From: Mycobacterium sp. DL
GTDB taxonomy: Bacteria > Actinomycetota > Actinomycetes > Mycobacteriales > Mycobacteriaceae
Length of the DNA: 64,000 nucleotides
Assembly: GCF_039729195.1 (NCBI RefSeq)
Contig: NZ_CP155796.1
Coordinates: forward strand, 558,001-622,000
Direction of reading: 5' to 3'
The notes under the pieces were generated by a model that did no database searches, had not been told where the DNA came from, and saw only the letters and a list, made by a program, of their open reading frames with translations. Positions within the stretch are counted from its first letter, which is position 1, and the number at the start of each line of letters is the position of its first letter. Positions 47,999 to 55,448 of this stretch are shown here, one piece after another. The translations under genes and the position numbers were made by a program.

Positions 47999-48829
47999 AT
48001 GCGCGTGGCCGTCAGGAGTGTCCTCGCCATGGGCTTGGTGGCTGCGGGCGCCGTTGCAGCGCCGGCGCATCCCGGTAGCGCGGCAAGTCGGTCGCCGCAA
48101 CTCGACATCGTCGCTCTGTCCCCCGCGGAGGGCGCGGTGGTGGGCGTGGCGCACCCGCTGGTGATCACCTTCGGCAGCTCGGTGGTACAACGGCGCCTGG
48201 CCGAACAAGCCTTGGGCGTCACGTCTGAGCCGCCGATGACGGGCAAGTTCGAGTGGGTGGAAAACAATGTCGCGCAGTGGGTCCCGGATCAGTTCTGGCC
48301 CGCGCACAGCACGGTGAAGCTCACCCTGGGCGGCCTGCCAACCCGGAACTTCGAGACGGGCCCGGCCGTCATCGGTGTCGCCAACCTCTCGGACCACACG
48401 TTCACCGTGACAGTCGACGGACAGCCTCCCGATCAGCTTCCGGCACCGCATCACCGGCCCAACTGGGGACAGAACGGGGTGTTCCCGGCGTCAATGGGAC
48501 GTCCGGAATACCCTACGCCAGTAGGGGTCTACACCGTCCTGGCCAAGGAACGCGACGTGGTGATGGATTCGAGCAGCGTCGGCATTCCCCTGGACTCTCC
48601 CGATGGCTACCTGCTGGACGTGGAGTACGCCATCCGGTTCACCCAGCGGGGCCTCTTCGTGCACTCCGCTCCCTGGGCTGTCAACCAAATGGGATACGAG
48701 AACACCAGCCACGGCTGTGTCGGCCTCAGCACCGAGGACGCCGAATGGTACTTCAACACCGTCAATGTCGGTGATCCGATCATCGTTCGGGAGAACAGCT
48801 TGGAAGTTCCCCGCACTGTTGCCGGCTAG
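47999..48829 (+). CDS. Secreted L,D-transpeptidase (YkuD domain)
   Basis: A 276-residue exported enzyme: signal peptide about 1-30 (SVLAMGLVAAGAVAAPAHP), an Ig-like domain (about 38-125, LDIVALSPAEGAVVGVAHPLVITF) and a YkuD domain with catalytic HSAPWAVNQMGYENTSHGCVGLS, His238 and Cys240. Such enzymes make 3-3 cross-links in mycobacterial peptidoglycan and are the carbapenem-sensitive transpeptidases. ATG at 47999 begins the signal peptide. The 164 bp upstream are AT-richer and include TTGACG at 47963-47968. It faces the Pro-rich gene across a terminator. Confidence 0.88.
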   Translation: MRVAVRSVLAMGLVAAGAVAAPAHPGSAASRSPQLDIVALSPAEGAVVGVAHPLVITFGSSVVQRRLAEQALGVTSEPPMTGKFEWVENNVAQWVPDQFWPAHSTVKLTLGGLPTRNFETGPAVIGVANLSDHTFTVTVDGQPPDQLPAPHHRPNWGQNGVFPASMGRPEYPTPVGVYTVLAKERDVVMDSSSVGIPLDSPDGYLLDVEYAIRFTQRGLFVHSAPWAVNQMGYENTSHGCVGLSTEDAEWYFNTVNVGDPIIVRENSLEVPRTVAG

Positions 48830-48982
48830 CGCTGCCCCGGCCGGCGGTCTGTGGCACCGGGTATCGACGCCCGTGCCGAGCTCAACCAGTTCGACCATCC
48901 ACGCCGAATCCGCCTGTCTGAGAGGCAATCCGGATCCGCGGCGTCGTCGATGATGTATTGAATGCCGGCGGGCCAGACACAC

Positions 48983-49017
48983 CTGCGGCCCGCCCCCTCA
49001 TCGGGGACGGGCCGCAG
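48983..49017. terminator. Strong hairpin between convergent secreted-protein genes
   Basis: CTGCGGCCCG (48983-48992) pairs perfectly with CGGGCCGCAG (49008-49017) around a loop that can add a CCCC/GGGG extension. It lies 20 bp past the stop of the Pro-rich gene and is a likely bidirectional terminator. Confidence 0.65.
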
Positions 49018-49036
49018 GCGACGCTTCAGTTCCCGC

Positions 49037-49597
49037 CTAAGCTCCGGGGCCGGGCGCGATCGGTTGGCCGGGCACCGGCGCTCCACTCGGCGCCGGGCCC
49101 GTCGAATCTCCCTTTCCGGCAAGACCACCCATGGTGGCCAGCGGAAGGCCATCCGCCACAGCGGCTCCAGCTGGAATCAGCGGTGCTGCAGGCGGAATCG
49201 GCGGCGGTGCCAGTGGAGGCACGACCGGGGGAATCGGTGGCGGTGCCAGTGGCGGTACGACCGGGGGGATCGGTGGCGGAGCCAGTGGCGGTACGACCGG
49301 GGGGATCGGTGGCGGAGCCAGTGGCGGCACGACCGGGGGGATCGGCGGCGGAGCCAATGGCGGCACAACCGGCGGAACCGGGGGCGGAGCCAGCGGGCCC
49401 GGCAAAGCCATTGGAACACCGGACATCTCAGAGATCGGCGCGCAGGCGACCGCCCCCGCTGGGACTTCGCCCGCCGACGTCTGGAGGCATTCGTACCCAC
49501 CGGCTTGCGCGACGCCGGGGCTCAATGCCAAGGCGATGCCGCACAGTCCGGCACCGACGGCAGCCACTCTGATGCTGAGTCGATCAACGACAGCCAT
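49037..49597 (-). CDS. Secreted proline-rich repeat protein
   Basis: The 186-residue product has a signal peptide (about 1-32, AAVGAGLCGIALALSPGVAQA), a short Cys-containing head (YECLQTS, ACAPIS; two Cys that could pair), then five copies of a 12-residue repeat VVPPLAPPPIPP, and a Gly/Pro-rich end. The repeat should form an extended polyproline rod outside the cell. The opposite strand reads as a Gly-rich frame, but only this strand has a signal peptide and sensible ends. Function unknown; a cell-wall spacer or adhesin is possible. Confidence 0.75.
   Translation of the reverse strand: MAVVDRLSIRVAAVGAGLCGIALALSPGVAQAGGYECLQTSAGEVPAGAVACAPISEMSGVPMALPGPLAPPPVPPVVPPLAPPPIPPVVPPLAPPPIPPVVPPLAPPPIPPVVPPLAPPPIPPVVPPLAPPPIPPAAPLIPAGAAVADGLPLATMGGLAGKGDSTGPAPSGAPVPGQPIAPGPGA
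49198..49390 (-). repeat. 36-bp in-frame tandem repeats
   Basis: About five units of 36 bp encode VVPPLAPPPIPP. Copies differ at a few third-codon positions, so the array has aged or been partly homogenised. Copy number may vary between strains. Boundaries are approximate. Confidence 0.8.
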
Positions 49598-49837
49598 CAG
49601 GCACCAACTCCCTCATTCACTCTCCAAAGATCCATCGATTCGATGGGGCAACAGGATGTCTGGCCACCAATCCGAGCCGCCTGGCAGCGACGTCGTCAAT
49701 TTATCTCTACGAACTACAAGGGTGGAAGACGCTGCACCAGGCCGTTTCCGAATGGTGACGTTCGGTGCGGTTTGACATCCGTTCGTGTTGGAAATCTATT
49801 GCAAAAGAGATGTTTCCGAGACTTGACGGTTCAAATC

Positions 49838-50320
49838 TCAAGGACCTGCGAAGTCACCGACAGCGGTCATCGTATGGCCGTCCCAGGCAGTGGCGAAGCC
49901 GCCTGCGGTGAATCCGCAGTTCAAGATGATCGCCCGGTGGCCGGGACTTTGCATCCAGAAGTTGAGCGCACCATCGGCAGTCGCGGCAGAACCGGTGGCC
50001 CAGTAGACGATCTCACCGGTGGAGCCGAGACCGCCGTAGCCTGCGTCCGCCATACGCGCTCGCGGTGACGAGCCGTCCGAACCGGTGTGACTGTAAGCGC
50101 GGTTCCGAAGCATGTCGTCTGCGTGCCGCTGAGCCGCCGCGGTCAGCCGCGCGTCCTCGCCGATCGTCCCGCATGCCTGGCGAAGCTGTTTGACGCCGAG
50201 GGATATCCCGGTTGCCCGGCCGTCGGCCTGCGCCGTGAAATCTCCCGCGGTGGCGTCGAGCGCCGTGGTCACGACAGCACACAGTGCGAGAATGCCGACG
50301 ACCTTGGTCTTCATCACCAT
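49838..50320 (-). CDS. Secreted CAP-domain (SCP/PR-1-like) protein
   Basis: A 160-residue exported protein with a signal peptide (about 1-27) and a CAP domain: VKQLRQACGTIGEDARLTAAAQRHADDML, AYSHTGSDGSSPRARMADAGYGGLGSTGEIVYWATG, and NFWMQSPGHRAIILNCGFTAGGFATAWDGHTMTAVGDFA. The SPGHRAIIL segment with His, two Cys and a metal site region are typical. In mycobacteria these proteins are implicated in lipid or sterol binding or envelope stress. ATG at 50320 has AGAGG upstream; 50314 is also possible. It neighbours two other secreted-protein genes. Confidence 0.87.
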   Translation of the reverse strand: MVMKTKVVGILALCAVVTTALDATAGDFTAQADGRATGISLGVKQLRQACGTIGEDARLTAAAQRHADDMLRNRAYSHTGSDGSSPRARMADAGYGGLGSTGEIVYWATGSAATADGALNFWMQSPGHRAIILNCGFTAGGFATAWDGHTMTAVGDFAGP

Positions 50321-50448
50321 GTTGCCTCTTGCCGTGCCTACAGTTACCAGCGGTTGGCTATCAGTGGTGTTGTCGTGACGCTAGCGGGATCCGTTACACG
50401 AAAGAAACCAAAACGTGCCAGTCCCGACGAATTCCGGCCGGCGGCGGT

Positions 50449-51312
50449 CTACTTCTTCGCCTGACCTTCGACCACGCCGAGGGCTGCCTGTGCGCGGTCC
50501 TCGTAGTTCTTCCGCGTCGCGATGTCGAACTCGAGGAACACATTGTCCAGACCGAGCTTCTTGTTCATCCAGCGCCTGCCGCGCGGTCCGAGCAACTGAG
50601 CGGCCTGCGCGGTGAAGCGGAGGAACGGCGGTACCGCGACATGGGTCTTGGGCTTGTCGAGCGTCTTCACGATGGCCGCCGCGATCTCTTCGGGCTCCAC
50701 CGGCTTGGTGCCCGCTGTCTCTCGGGTTCCCGAGATCAGGTCAGTCCTGGTGAACGGCGGCATCACCACAGAGACGTGCACGCCGTGCGGCGCGACCTCG
50801 TCCGCCAGCGCCGTCGACAGGCCCACGACACCGAACTTCGCGCCGACGTAGACCACCTGGCCGGGCACCGGGATGACGCCTGACAGCGACGCGATGTTGA
50901 TGATGTGGCCGCGGCGACGGTTGAGCATGTCGGGCAGTGCCAGCTGGCACCCGGCGATGACACCGTAGAGGTTGACCTCGATCGAGGATCGGATCGATTG
51001 CTCGGACTGCTCGAGGAACGGTCCGATGGGCATGACGCCGGCGTTGTTGATCAGCACGTCGATGTGGCCGCCGCCGTCGGTGCGTGCCTTGTCCAGGAAC
51101 GTCGCGAACGACTCGCGGTCGGTGACGTCGAGCGGGTAGCCCGATACCGACCCGAGCTTGGTCAGCTGAGCCACCGCCGACTCCTGAAGCGCCACGTCAC
51201 GGTCTCCGATGACGACGCGGGCGCCGCGCTTGAGCAGGGCCGTCGCGGTTGCGTACCCGATGCCCCGTGCCGCCCCGGTGATGGCGATGGTCTTGCCGGC
51301 GATGTTGTCCAT
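50449..51312 (-). CDS. Short-chain dehydrogenase/reductase
   Basis: SDR of 287 residues: cofactor motif AITGAARGIGYATATALLKRGARVVIGDRD (Asp suggests NAD), VLINNAGVMPIGPF, IINIASLSGVIPVPG, active site YVGAKFGVVG. A long basic tail (RWMNKKLGLDNVFLEFDIATRKNYEDRAQAAL) is typical of a mycobacterial SDR group of unknown substrate. ATG at 51312 is favoured by TAAAGT (51321-51326) 8 nt upstream. The promoter contains a near-palindrome at 51323. Confidence 0.88.
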   Translation of the reverse strand: MDNIAGKTIAITGAARGIGYATATALLKRGARVVIGDRDVALQESAVAQLTKLGSVSGYPLDVTDRESFATFLDKARTDGGGHIDVLINNAGVMPIGPFLEQSEQSIRSSIEVNLYGVIAGCQLALPDMLNRRRGHIINIASLSGVIPVPGQVVYVGAKFGVVGLSTALADEVAPHGVHVSVVMPPFTRTDLISGTRETAGTKPVEPEEIAAAIVKTLDKPKTHVAVPPFLRFTAQAAQLLGPRGRRWMNKKLGLDNVFLEFDIATRKNYEDRAQAALGVVEGQAKK

Positions 51313-51322
51313 GCGGCGAAAC

Positions 51323-51336
51323 TTTACACGTGTCAA
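51323..51336. promoter_or_regulatory. ACACGTGT palindrome in the SDR promoter
   Basis: TTTACACGTGTCAA is a 14-bp near-palindrome with a perfect ACACGTGT core. It overlaps the -35/-10 region (TTGACA on the minus strand, then TAAAGT). Such cores are common TetR-family operators in mycobacteria; no regulator gene adjoins. Confidence 0.55.
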
Positions 51337-51354
51337 GTTTTGAACGGAAGTCCG

Positions 51355-51882
51355 TCACTCGATGACGTCGGCACCGGCCGGACCGAACAAGTAGAGGTCG
51401 TCGACCACGGCTGCCGGGTCCGCGGACCAGTCCATCGCGGTCAACTGGGCGCGGCTTCGGCGGCCCGTCCGCCACCGCAGAGCGTCGAATCGTGTGGTGT
51501 GCAGGATGAGCTCGGCACCCCCGGGTGGGCCGCTGCGATATTCGCCGTCCTCGACGACGACGCGCATGGGTACGGGAGGGTCGAGCATGGCAAGCAGCGT
51601 GTCCGCGGTCCACCTCACGGACTCCGCATCCCGCGCGCCGGGCCGGCCGATCGCACTGCGGATGTCGTGTTCGTGGCAGGCGATGTCGCCCAGCGGTGGT
51701 TCCAGGTCCTCTGCGTCGGCGAGATGGTGCAGCCTGCTGGCGGCGCTGTCCCAGAGTTCGAGGAGCTCGGTTGCGCCGAGTCCGTCGAATCGGCGGACGT
51801 GATCGGCGGTCTGAGCATCCGTCGGTGCCCCCGCCAGTCGTCCGTCGGCCCAATCCTGTGCGACGGCCGTCATGTGGGCCAC
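51355..51882 (-). CDS. 5'-truncated maleylpyruvate isomerase-family (mycothiol-dependent) gene
   Basis: Up to 175 residues can be read from GTG 51882 (MAHMTAVAQDW). The family motif starts before this: the frame upstream reads ACPGWSVRDVVAHMTA, the standard metal-site helix, then has no start codon before a stop at 51943-51945. The normal first ~30 residues are missing, replaced by the start of a DUF899 gene in another frame. The rest is intact: IACHEHDIRSAIG (second metal cluster) and the C-terminal domain to GPAGADVIE. Probably a non-functional remnant, but a shortened product from 51882 cannot be excluded. Confidence 0.65.
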   Translation of the reverse strand: MAHMTAVAQDWADGRLAGAPTDAQTADHVRRFDGLGATELLELWDSAASRLHHLADAEDLEPPLGDIACHEHDIRSAIGRPGARDAESVRWTADTLLAMLDPPVPMRVVVEDGEYRSGPPGGAELILHTTRFDALRWRTGRRSRAQLTAMDWSADPAAVVDDLYLFGPAGADVIE

Positions 51883-52007
51883 GACGTCGCGGACCGACCA
51901 ACCCGGGCACGCGCGTCGCGGGCACGCGTCAACTCCTTCTCCTTAACGAGCATGTCGGCAAGGGCCGCCTGCCATTCCGGCGCGGCGACGATCTCGGGTG
52001 TCTGCAC
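51870..52007 (-). pseudogene. N-terminal remnant of a DUF899 (thioredoxin-like) gene
   Basis: A strong start (AAGGAGG five bases before GTG 52007) opens a 45-codon frame: VQTPEIVAAPEWQAALADM, then LVKEKELTRARDA. This is the standard N-terminus of DUF899 proteins (thioredoxin-fold, normally above 200 residues). Similarity stops at about 51912, where the sequence becomes the middle of the maleylpyruvate isomerase-family gene in a different frame, and it ends at TGA 51870-51872. A deletion joined the two genes. Confidence 0.75.
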
Positions 52008-52026
52008 GGAACCTCCTTCGTAAACG

Positions 52027-52044
52027 TTAAACAGTTCTGTTGAA
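52027..52044. promoter_or_regulatory. Inverted repeat upstream of the ArsR gene
   Basis: TTAAACAG-TT-CTGTTGAA is an 8+2+8 repeat with one mismatch. It lies between the DUF899 remnant start and the arsR start, 32 bp before the arsR -10 box. A related TCAACAGA half-site abuts the arsR ATG, fitting ArsR self-repression of both directions. Confidence 0.6.
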
Positions 52045-52088
52045 TATCAGCATCAGCAGAACATGCTCACACCGCTATAGTCAACAGA

Positions 52089-52421
52089 ATGGTTGAAGAT
52101 CCGACCCTGGACCGCGCGTACGCGGCGCTCGCCGATCCGACGCGCCGCTGGCTGCTGGAGACACTGCGGCAGGGCGACGCGCGCATCACCGATCTGGCGG
52201 CGCCGCTGCCGATGACCTTCGCGGGAGTCTCGCGTCACGTGGGCGTGCTGGAGTCGGCCGGCCTGGTGCGACGCGAAGTGCGCGGCCGCGAGCACTGGCT
52301 CTCTGTGCAACCGGACGGACTGTCGTCCGCGCGCCAGTGGATCGACGCGCAAGCCGACTTCTGGTCCACCCGCGCCGACGCGTTGTCGGAGAGGTTGCGC
52401 AAGAAGGGACGCGGCCGATGA
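52089..52421 (+). CDS. ArsR-family regulator
   Basis: A 110-residue winged-helix regulator of the non-metal subgroup that pairs with SRPBCC proteins: YAALADPTRRWLLETLRQGDARITDLAAPLPMTFAGVSRHVGVLESAGLVRREVRGREHWLSVQPDGL. No Cys metal site is seen. The ATG is leaderless: TATAGT (52076-52081), 7 nt away. Its stop overlaps the next ATG (ATGA), so regulator and SRPBCC protein are co-translated. Confidence 0.9.
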   Translation: MVEDPTLDRAYAALADPTRRWLLETLRQGDARITDLAAPLPMTFAGVSRHVGVLESAGLVRREVRGREHWLSVQPDGLSSARQWIDAQADFWSTRADALSERLRKKGRGR

Positions 52422-52855
52422 CCGACGGACCCGTGGTCCGGGTCCAGCGCGTCATGCCCGCCCGTCCGGACGTGGTGTTCGACGAGTGGTTGGACCCCGA
52501 AGCGCTCATGGACTGGATGTGCCCACGCCCGTCCCGGTGTGTGGCGATCATCATCGAACCGAAGGTCGGGGGCCGGGTCAGCTTCGATGTCGACGACTCG
52601 GGCTCCTCGGTGCTCATCACCGGCCAGTTCCTCGACATCGACCGGCCGAACCTGTTGCGCTTCACGTGGAGTCATTCAGGCTGGGCTGATCCGACGGTCA
52701 CCAGCATCGTCAACGTCGCGTTCGAACCGTTCGGCGTCGACCAGACGCTGATGTCCATCGAGCACTCGCTACTACCGCCCGAGGGGTTCGAGGATCACGA
52801 CCTCGGGTGGGCGGCGACCGCGGATCAACTGGTGGCGCTGCTGCCGCGAAGGTGA
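52418..52855 (+). CDS. SRPBCC/AHSA1-domain protein
   Basis: A 145-residue START-like (Aha1 C-terminal) domain: VQRVMPARPDVVFDEWLDPEALMDWMCP, GGRVSFDVDDSG, GQFLDIDRPNLLRFTWSHSGW, LPPEGFEDHDLGWAATADQL. It forms a hydrophobic cavity; ligand unknown. These proteins are regularly encoded after an ArsR regulator, with which they share a 4-bp overlap here. The real start is the ATG at 52418, not the upstream in-frame one inside arsR. Confidence 0.9.
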   Translation: MTDGPVVRVQRVMPARPDVVFDEWLDPEALMDWMCPRPSRCVAIIIEPKVGGRVSFDVDDSGSSVLITGQFLDIDRPNLLRFTWSHSGWADPTVTSIVNVAFEPFGVDQTLMSIEHSLLPPEGFEDHDLGWAATADQLVALLPRR

Positions 52856-52886
52856 TGCCTCGACGTGTCGGTGGAACCGGGTAGTT

Positions 52887-52902
52887 TAGAACACATGTTC
52901 GA
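52887..52902 (+). promoter_or_regulatory. LexA SOS box over the 13E12-gene start
   Basis: TAGAAC-N4-GTTCGA differs by one base from the mycobacterial SOS box TCGAAC-N4-GTTCGA. It overlaps the -10 box TAGTTT (52882-52887) and the ATG at 52895, so LexA binding would block initiation directly. 13E12-family genes of M. tuberculosis are known LexA targets. Confidence 0.82.
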
Positions 52903-54532
52903 TGGTTCGCTACCGGAGTCGGCTGCCCTGGCTGAGGCCAGCGATGCCGCGCTGGCGGAGGCGGCGGCCGGGTGGGCGACAGCTTCGGCGGCGGCGGAGG
53001 CACGCAAGTTGGCGGTGATCGCCGAGGTGCAGCGCCGCGCCGTGGCCGGAGGGAGCCGCTCGCGGTGGGCGATTGATGAGGTCGATGCCGCCGCGGCGGG
53101 CCTGTCGTGTGCGCTGACGATCAGCCACGGTCGCGCGCTGGGGCAGATCGAGTTGGCCGTCGCTCTGCGCGATCGGCTCCCGAAAGTGGGGGCACTGTTC
53201 CTGGCCGGCCACCTCAGCGGCGCGATGATCTCGACGATCGTGTTCCGCACCGCGCTGGTCCGCGACGCGGTCGCGCTGTCCCACATCGACAGCGAGGTCG
53301 CCGACAACGCCGCGGGCTGGGGCCCGCTGTCACAGCACAAGCTCGAGCAGGCCATCGATTTCTGGGTCGATCGCCATGACCCCGACGCGGTGCGCCGACT
53401 GCGCAACTCGGTTCGGGTGCGTGACTTTACCGTCGGGGACCGCGACGATGCCACCGGAACTGCCAGCGTCCACGGGCGGTTGACTGCCACCGATGCGGTG
53501 CTACTGGAGCGGCGCATCACCGACATGATCGCGTCGGTGTGCGACGACGATCCCCGCACCCTGGGCCAACGCCGCTCCGATGCTGTCGGCGCGATCGCCG
53601 CCCACGCTACACATCTGGCGTGCCGCTGCGACGACCCGACATGCCGAGGCAAGGTCGACGACGGTCGTGCCAGCAGCGTGACCATCCATGTCATCGCCGA
53701 CCCGGAATCACTCGATGCCGCCCTGGACCCGAAACTGCACGGCGAGGGGCTGGAATACGCACCCACCCCGCCCGCGCCTGCCGAGCCGCCTGAGCCGCCT
53801 GAGCCGCGGCGGCGCAAGGCTGCGCTGATTGCCGGCGCCAACGGCGCGATCGTGCCCGCGCCACTGCTGGCCGAACTGATCGCCGGTGGTGCGAAGATCC
53901 GCTACCTCAGCTCGCCGTGTGACAGTGAGGACCGCTACCGACCGTCGACCGCGCTGTCCGAGTTCGTGCGCACCCGGGACCTGACGTGCCGCTGGCCCGG
54001 CTGCGACCGGCCTGCCGCACACGCCGACATCGATCACACCCGCCCCTGGCCCGTCGGCCCCACCCATCCTGGCAACATCAAATGCTATTGCCGTCTGCAT
54101 CATTTGGTGAAAACGTTCTGCGACGGCTTCGCCGATGCCCAATTACCTGACGGCACAGTGCAAGTCACGACACCGACGGGACACACCTACACCACGAAAC
54201 CGTTCTCGACGTTGTTGTTCCCCGCCTGGAACACCACCACCCCGCCCGCGCCGGATACCTCAGAACGACCTTCAGAGCCCAGGCCCGGCCGCGATCTCAT
54301 GATGCCTACCCGCCGACGCACCCGCGAACAGAGCCGCGCCGCCCACATCGCCACCGAACGACGCCTCAACGCGATCCAACGTGACCTCGACATCGCAGCC
54401 GCGGCCGCTCGACAAGCCGAGCGCGCCGCCATACGAGCACAGAAGCAGACACAGCCACCGCCGCCGCCCAGCTACGAGTTTCCCCCAGCCGGTTACGAAC
54501 CCGACTACGGCGACGACCCACCACCGTTCTGA
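52895..54532 (+). CDS. 13E12-repeat family protein (DUF222 + HNH endonuclease domain)
   Basis: A 545-residue protein with an Ala-rich helical DUF222 region (about 1-300), a Pro-rich hinge and an HNH nuclease motif near 365-410: CRWPGCDRPAAHADIDHTRPWPVGPTHPGNIKCYCRLHH, with zinc Cys, the DIDH His, central Asn and LHH. The C-terminus is a basic helix and a Pro/Tyr-rich tail. ATG at 52895 is chosen over GTG 52865 because TAGTTT lies 7 nt upstream and an SOS box overlaps it. Expected to be induced by DNA damage. Family members are multicopy in mycobacteria; the target DNA is unknown. Confidence 0.87.
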   Translation: MFDGSLPESAALAEASDAALAEAAAGWATASAAAEARKLAVIAEVQRRAVAGGSRSRWAIDEVDAAAAGLSCALTISHGRALGQIELAVALRDRLPKVGALFLAGHLSGAMISTIVFRTALVRDAVALSHIDSEVADNAAGWGPLSQHKLEQAIDFWVDRHDPDAVRRLRNSVRVRDFTVGDRDDATGTASVHGRLTATDAVLLERRITDMIASVCDDDPRTLGQRRSDAVGAIAAHATHLACRCDDPTCRGKVDDGRASSVTIHVIADPESLDAALDPKLHGEGLEYAPTPPAPAEPPEPPEPRRRKAALIAGANGAIVPAPLLAELIAGGAKIRYLSSPCDSEDRYRPSTALSEFVRTRDLTCRWPGCDRPAAHADIDHTRPWPVGPTHPGNIKCYCRLHHLVKTFCDGFADAQLPDGTVQVTTPTGHTYTTKPFSTLLFPAWNTTTPPAPDTSERPSEPRPGRDLMMPTRRRTREQSRAAHIATERRLNAIQRDLDIAAAAARQAERAAIRAQKQTQPPPPPSYEFPPAGYEPDYGDDPPPF

Positions 54533-54566
54533 TGCGGCCCGGCGCCATGCGCTAGACATTGAGGTG

Positions 54567-55076
54567 ATGTCCACGCCTCCCGTTGGTGACCTGCGCTTCG
54601 TGGCGGTCGGCCAAGATGACCCACTGGCTGCGCCGCTGATCGACGAACTCGCGGTCGAGTACGCCGACCGGTATGGCGGAAGCAGAGACCGAGTCCACGC
54701 GTGGTTGCGCGGTTACCCCGCTGAGGAATTCGAGGCGCCGGGCGGTGGCCTGCTGATCGGACTGCTCGACGGCCGACCCGTGACCGGCGGGGCCTACCGG
54801 CGATTCGACGACACGACCGCCGAACTGAAACGCATCTGGACCGACAGCGGGCACCGTCGCCGCGGCCACGCACGGGCGCTGGTGGCGCGGCTGGAAACCG
54901 TCATCGCCGCGCGCGGCTATTCGCGGATCTATCTGACCACCGGCGACCGCCAACCCGAAGCCGAGGCGCTGTACGAGTCGATGGGCTACACCCGGTTGGC
55001 CGAGCCGCTCCCCGCCGAGGGTGAGGTCTATCCGATCGCCTTCGTCAAGGCGTTGCAGGACCCACCCGGCCTATAG
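54567..55076 (+). CDS. GNAT-family N-acetyltransferase
   Basis: A 169-residue acetyltransferase: GGLLIGLLDGRPVTGGAYRRFDDTTAELKRIWTDSGHRRRGHARALVARLE contains the acetyl-CoA pyrophosphate loop (RRRGHAR), followed by IYLTTGDRQPEAEALYESMGYTRL, the usual end of the fold. Substrate unknown. ATG at 54567 is preceded by GAGGTG; the frame continues upstream into the 13E12 gene without domain character. Confidence 0.87.
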   Translation: MSTPPVGDLRFVAVGQDDPLAAPLIDELAVEYADRYGGSRDRVHAWLRGYPAEEFEAPGGGLLIGLLDGRPVTGGAYRRFDDTTAELKRIWTDSGHRRRGHARALVARLETVIAARGYSRIYLTTGDRQPEAEALYESMGYTRLAEPLPAEGEVYPIAFVKALQDPPGL

Positions 55077-55086
55077 GCTTGCCGAC

Positions 55087-55377
55087 GTGTCAGAGTCGAC
55101 CGTCGGCTGGTTGATGCTGGCCGCTGCCGCACTGACATTCGTGCTCGGTGGAGCGTCGCGGGTGGTCATCGGCCGTCGCCGCGAATCCGCAGCGGTGCGT
55201 CGTCTCGTCCACACGTTCCGGCGCACCGGAATCGCACGGGTGCTTTTCGGGCGCTTCGAGGACGACGTGCTCGACGACGAAGAACTCGACACGATGATCC
55301 TGATGCCCACGATCGTCATCGCGTGCGGCCTGTGCCTGACTGCGCTGTTTCTCCTCGGTTACGACACGTTGGCCTGA
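55087..55377 (+). CDS. Small two-helix membrane protein
   Basis: A 96-residue protein with a helix at about 6-24 (VGWLMLAAAALTFVLGGAS), a basic-acidic cytoplasmic middle (RRRESAAVRRLVHTFRRTG, EDDVLDDEELD), and a second helix at about 72-92. GTG at 55087 is leaderless: TAGGCT (55074-55079) is 7 nt upstream and includes the stop codon of the GNAT gene. The stop lies in the first unit of a 26-bp tandem repeat. Function unknown. Confidence 0.72.
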   Translation: MSESTVGWLMLAAAALTFVLGGASRVVIGRRRESAAVRRLVHTFRRTGIARVLFGRFEDDVLDDEELDTMILMPTIVIACGLCLTALFLLGYDTLA

Positions 55378-55448
55378 TTCACGGCTCAGCCGTGGTGGCC
55401 TGATTCACGGCTCGGCCGTGGTGGCCTGATTCACGGCTCGGCCGTGGT
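55371..55448. repeat. Three tandem 26-bp hairpin repeats between convergent genes
   Basis: Units 55371-55396, 55397-55422 and 55423-55448 differ at one base, with a degenerate fourth start at 55449. Each has CACGGC-TCG-GCCGTG (a hairpin; first copy TCA loop) and a TGAxTCA core that is a stop codon on both strands. The stops of the small membrane gene (55375-55377) and of the MBL gene (55431-55433) both lie inside the array. Probably a repeated bidirectional terminator. Confidence 0.85.

Noticed and set aside
49198-49390. CRISPR-like array
   Set aside because: The 36-bp repeats are contiguous with no unique spacers and encode an in-frame protein repeat.
49131-49775. Glycine-rich PE_PGRS-like protein on the plus strand
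   Set aside because: It is the complement of the proline-rich repeat gene. It lacks a PE domain and a start context, while the minus-strand frame has a signal peptide.
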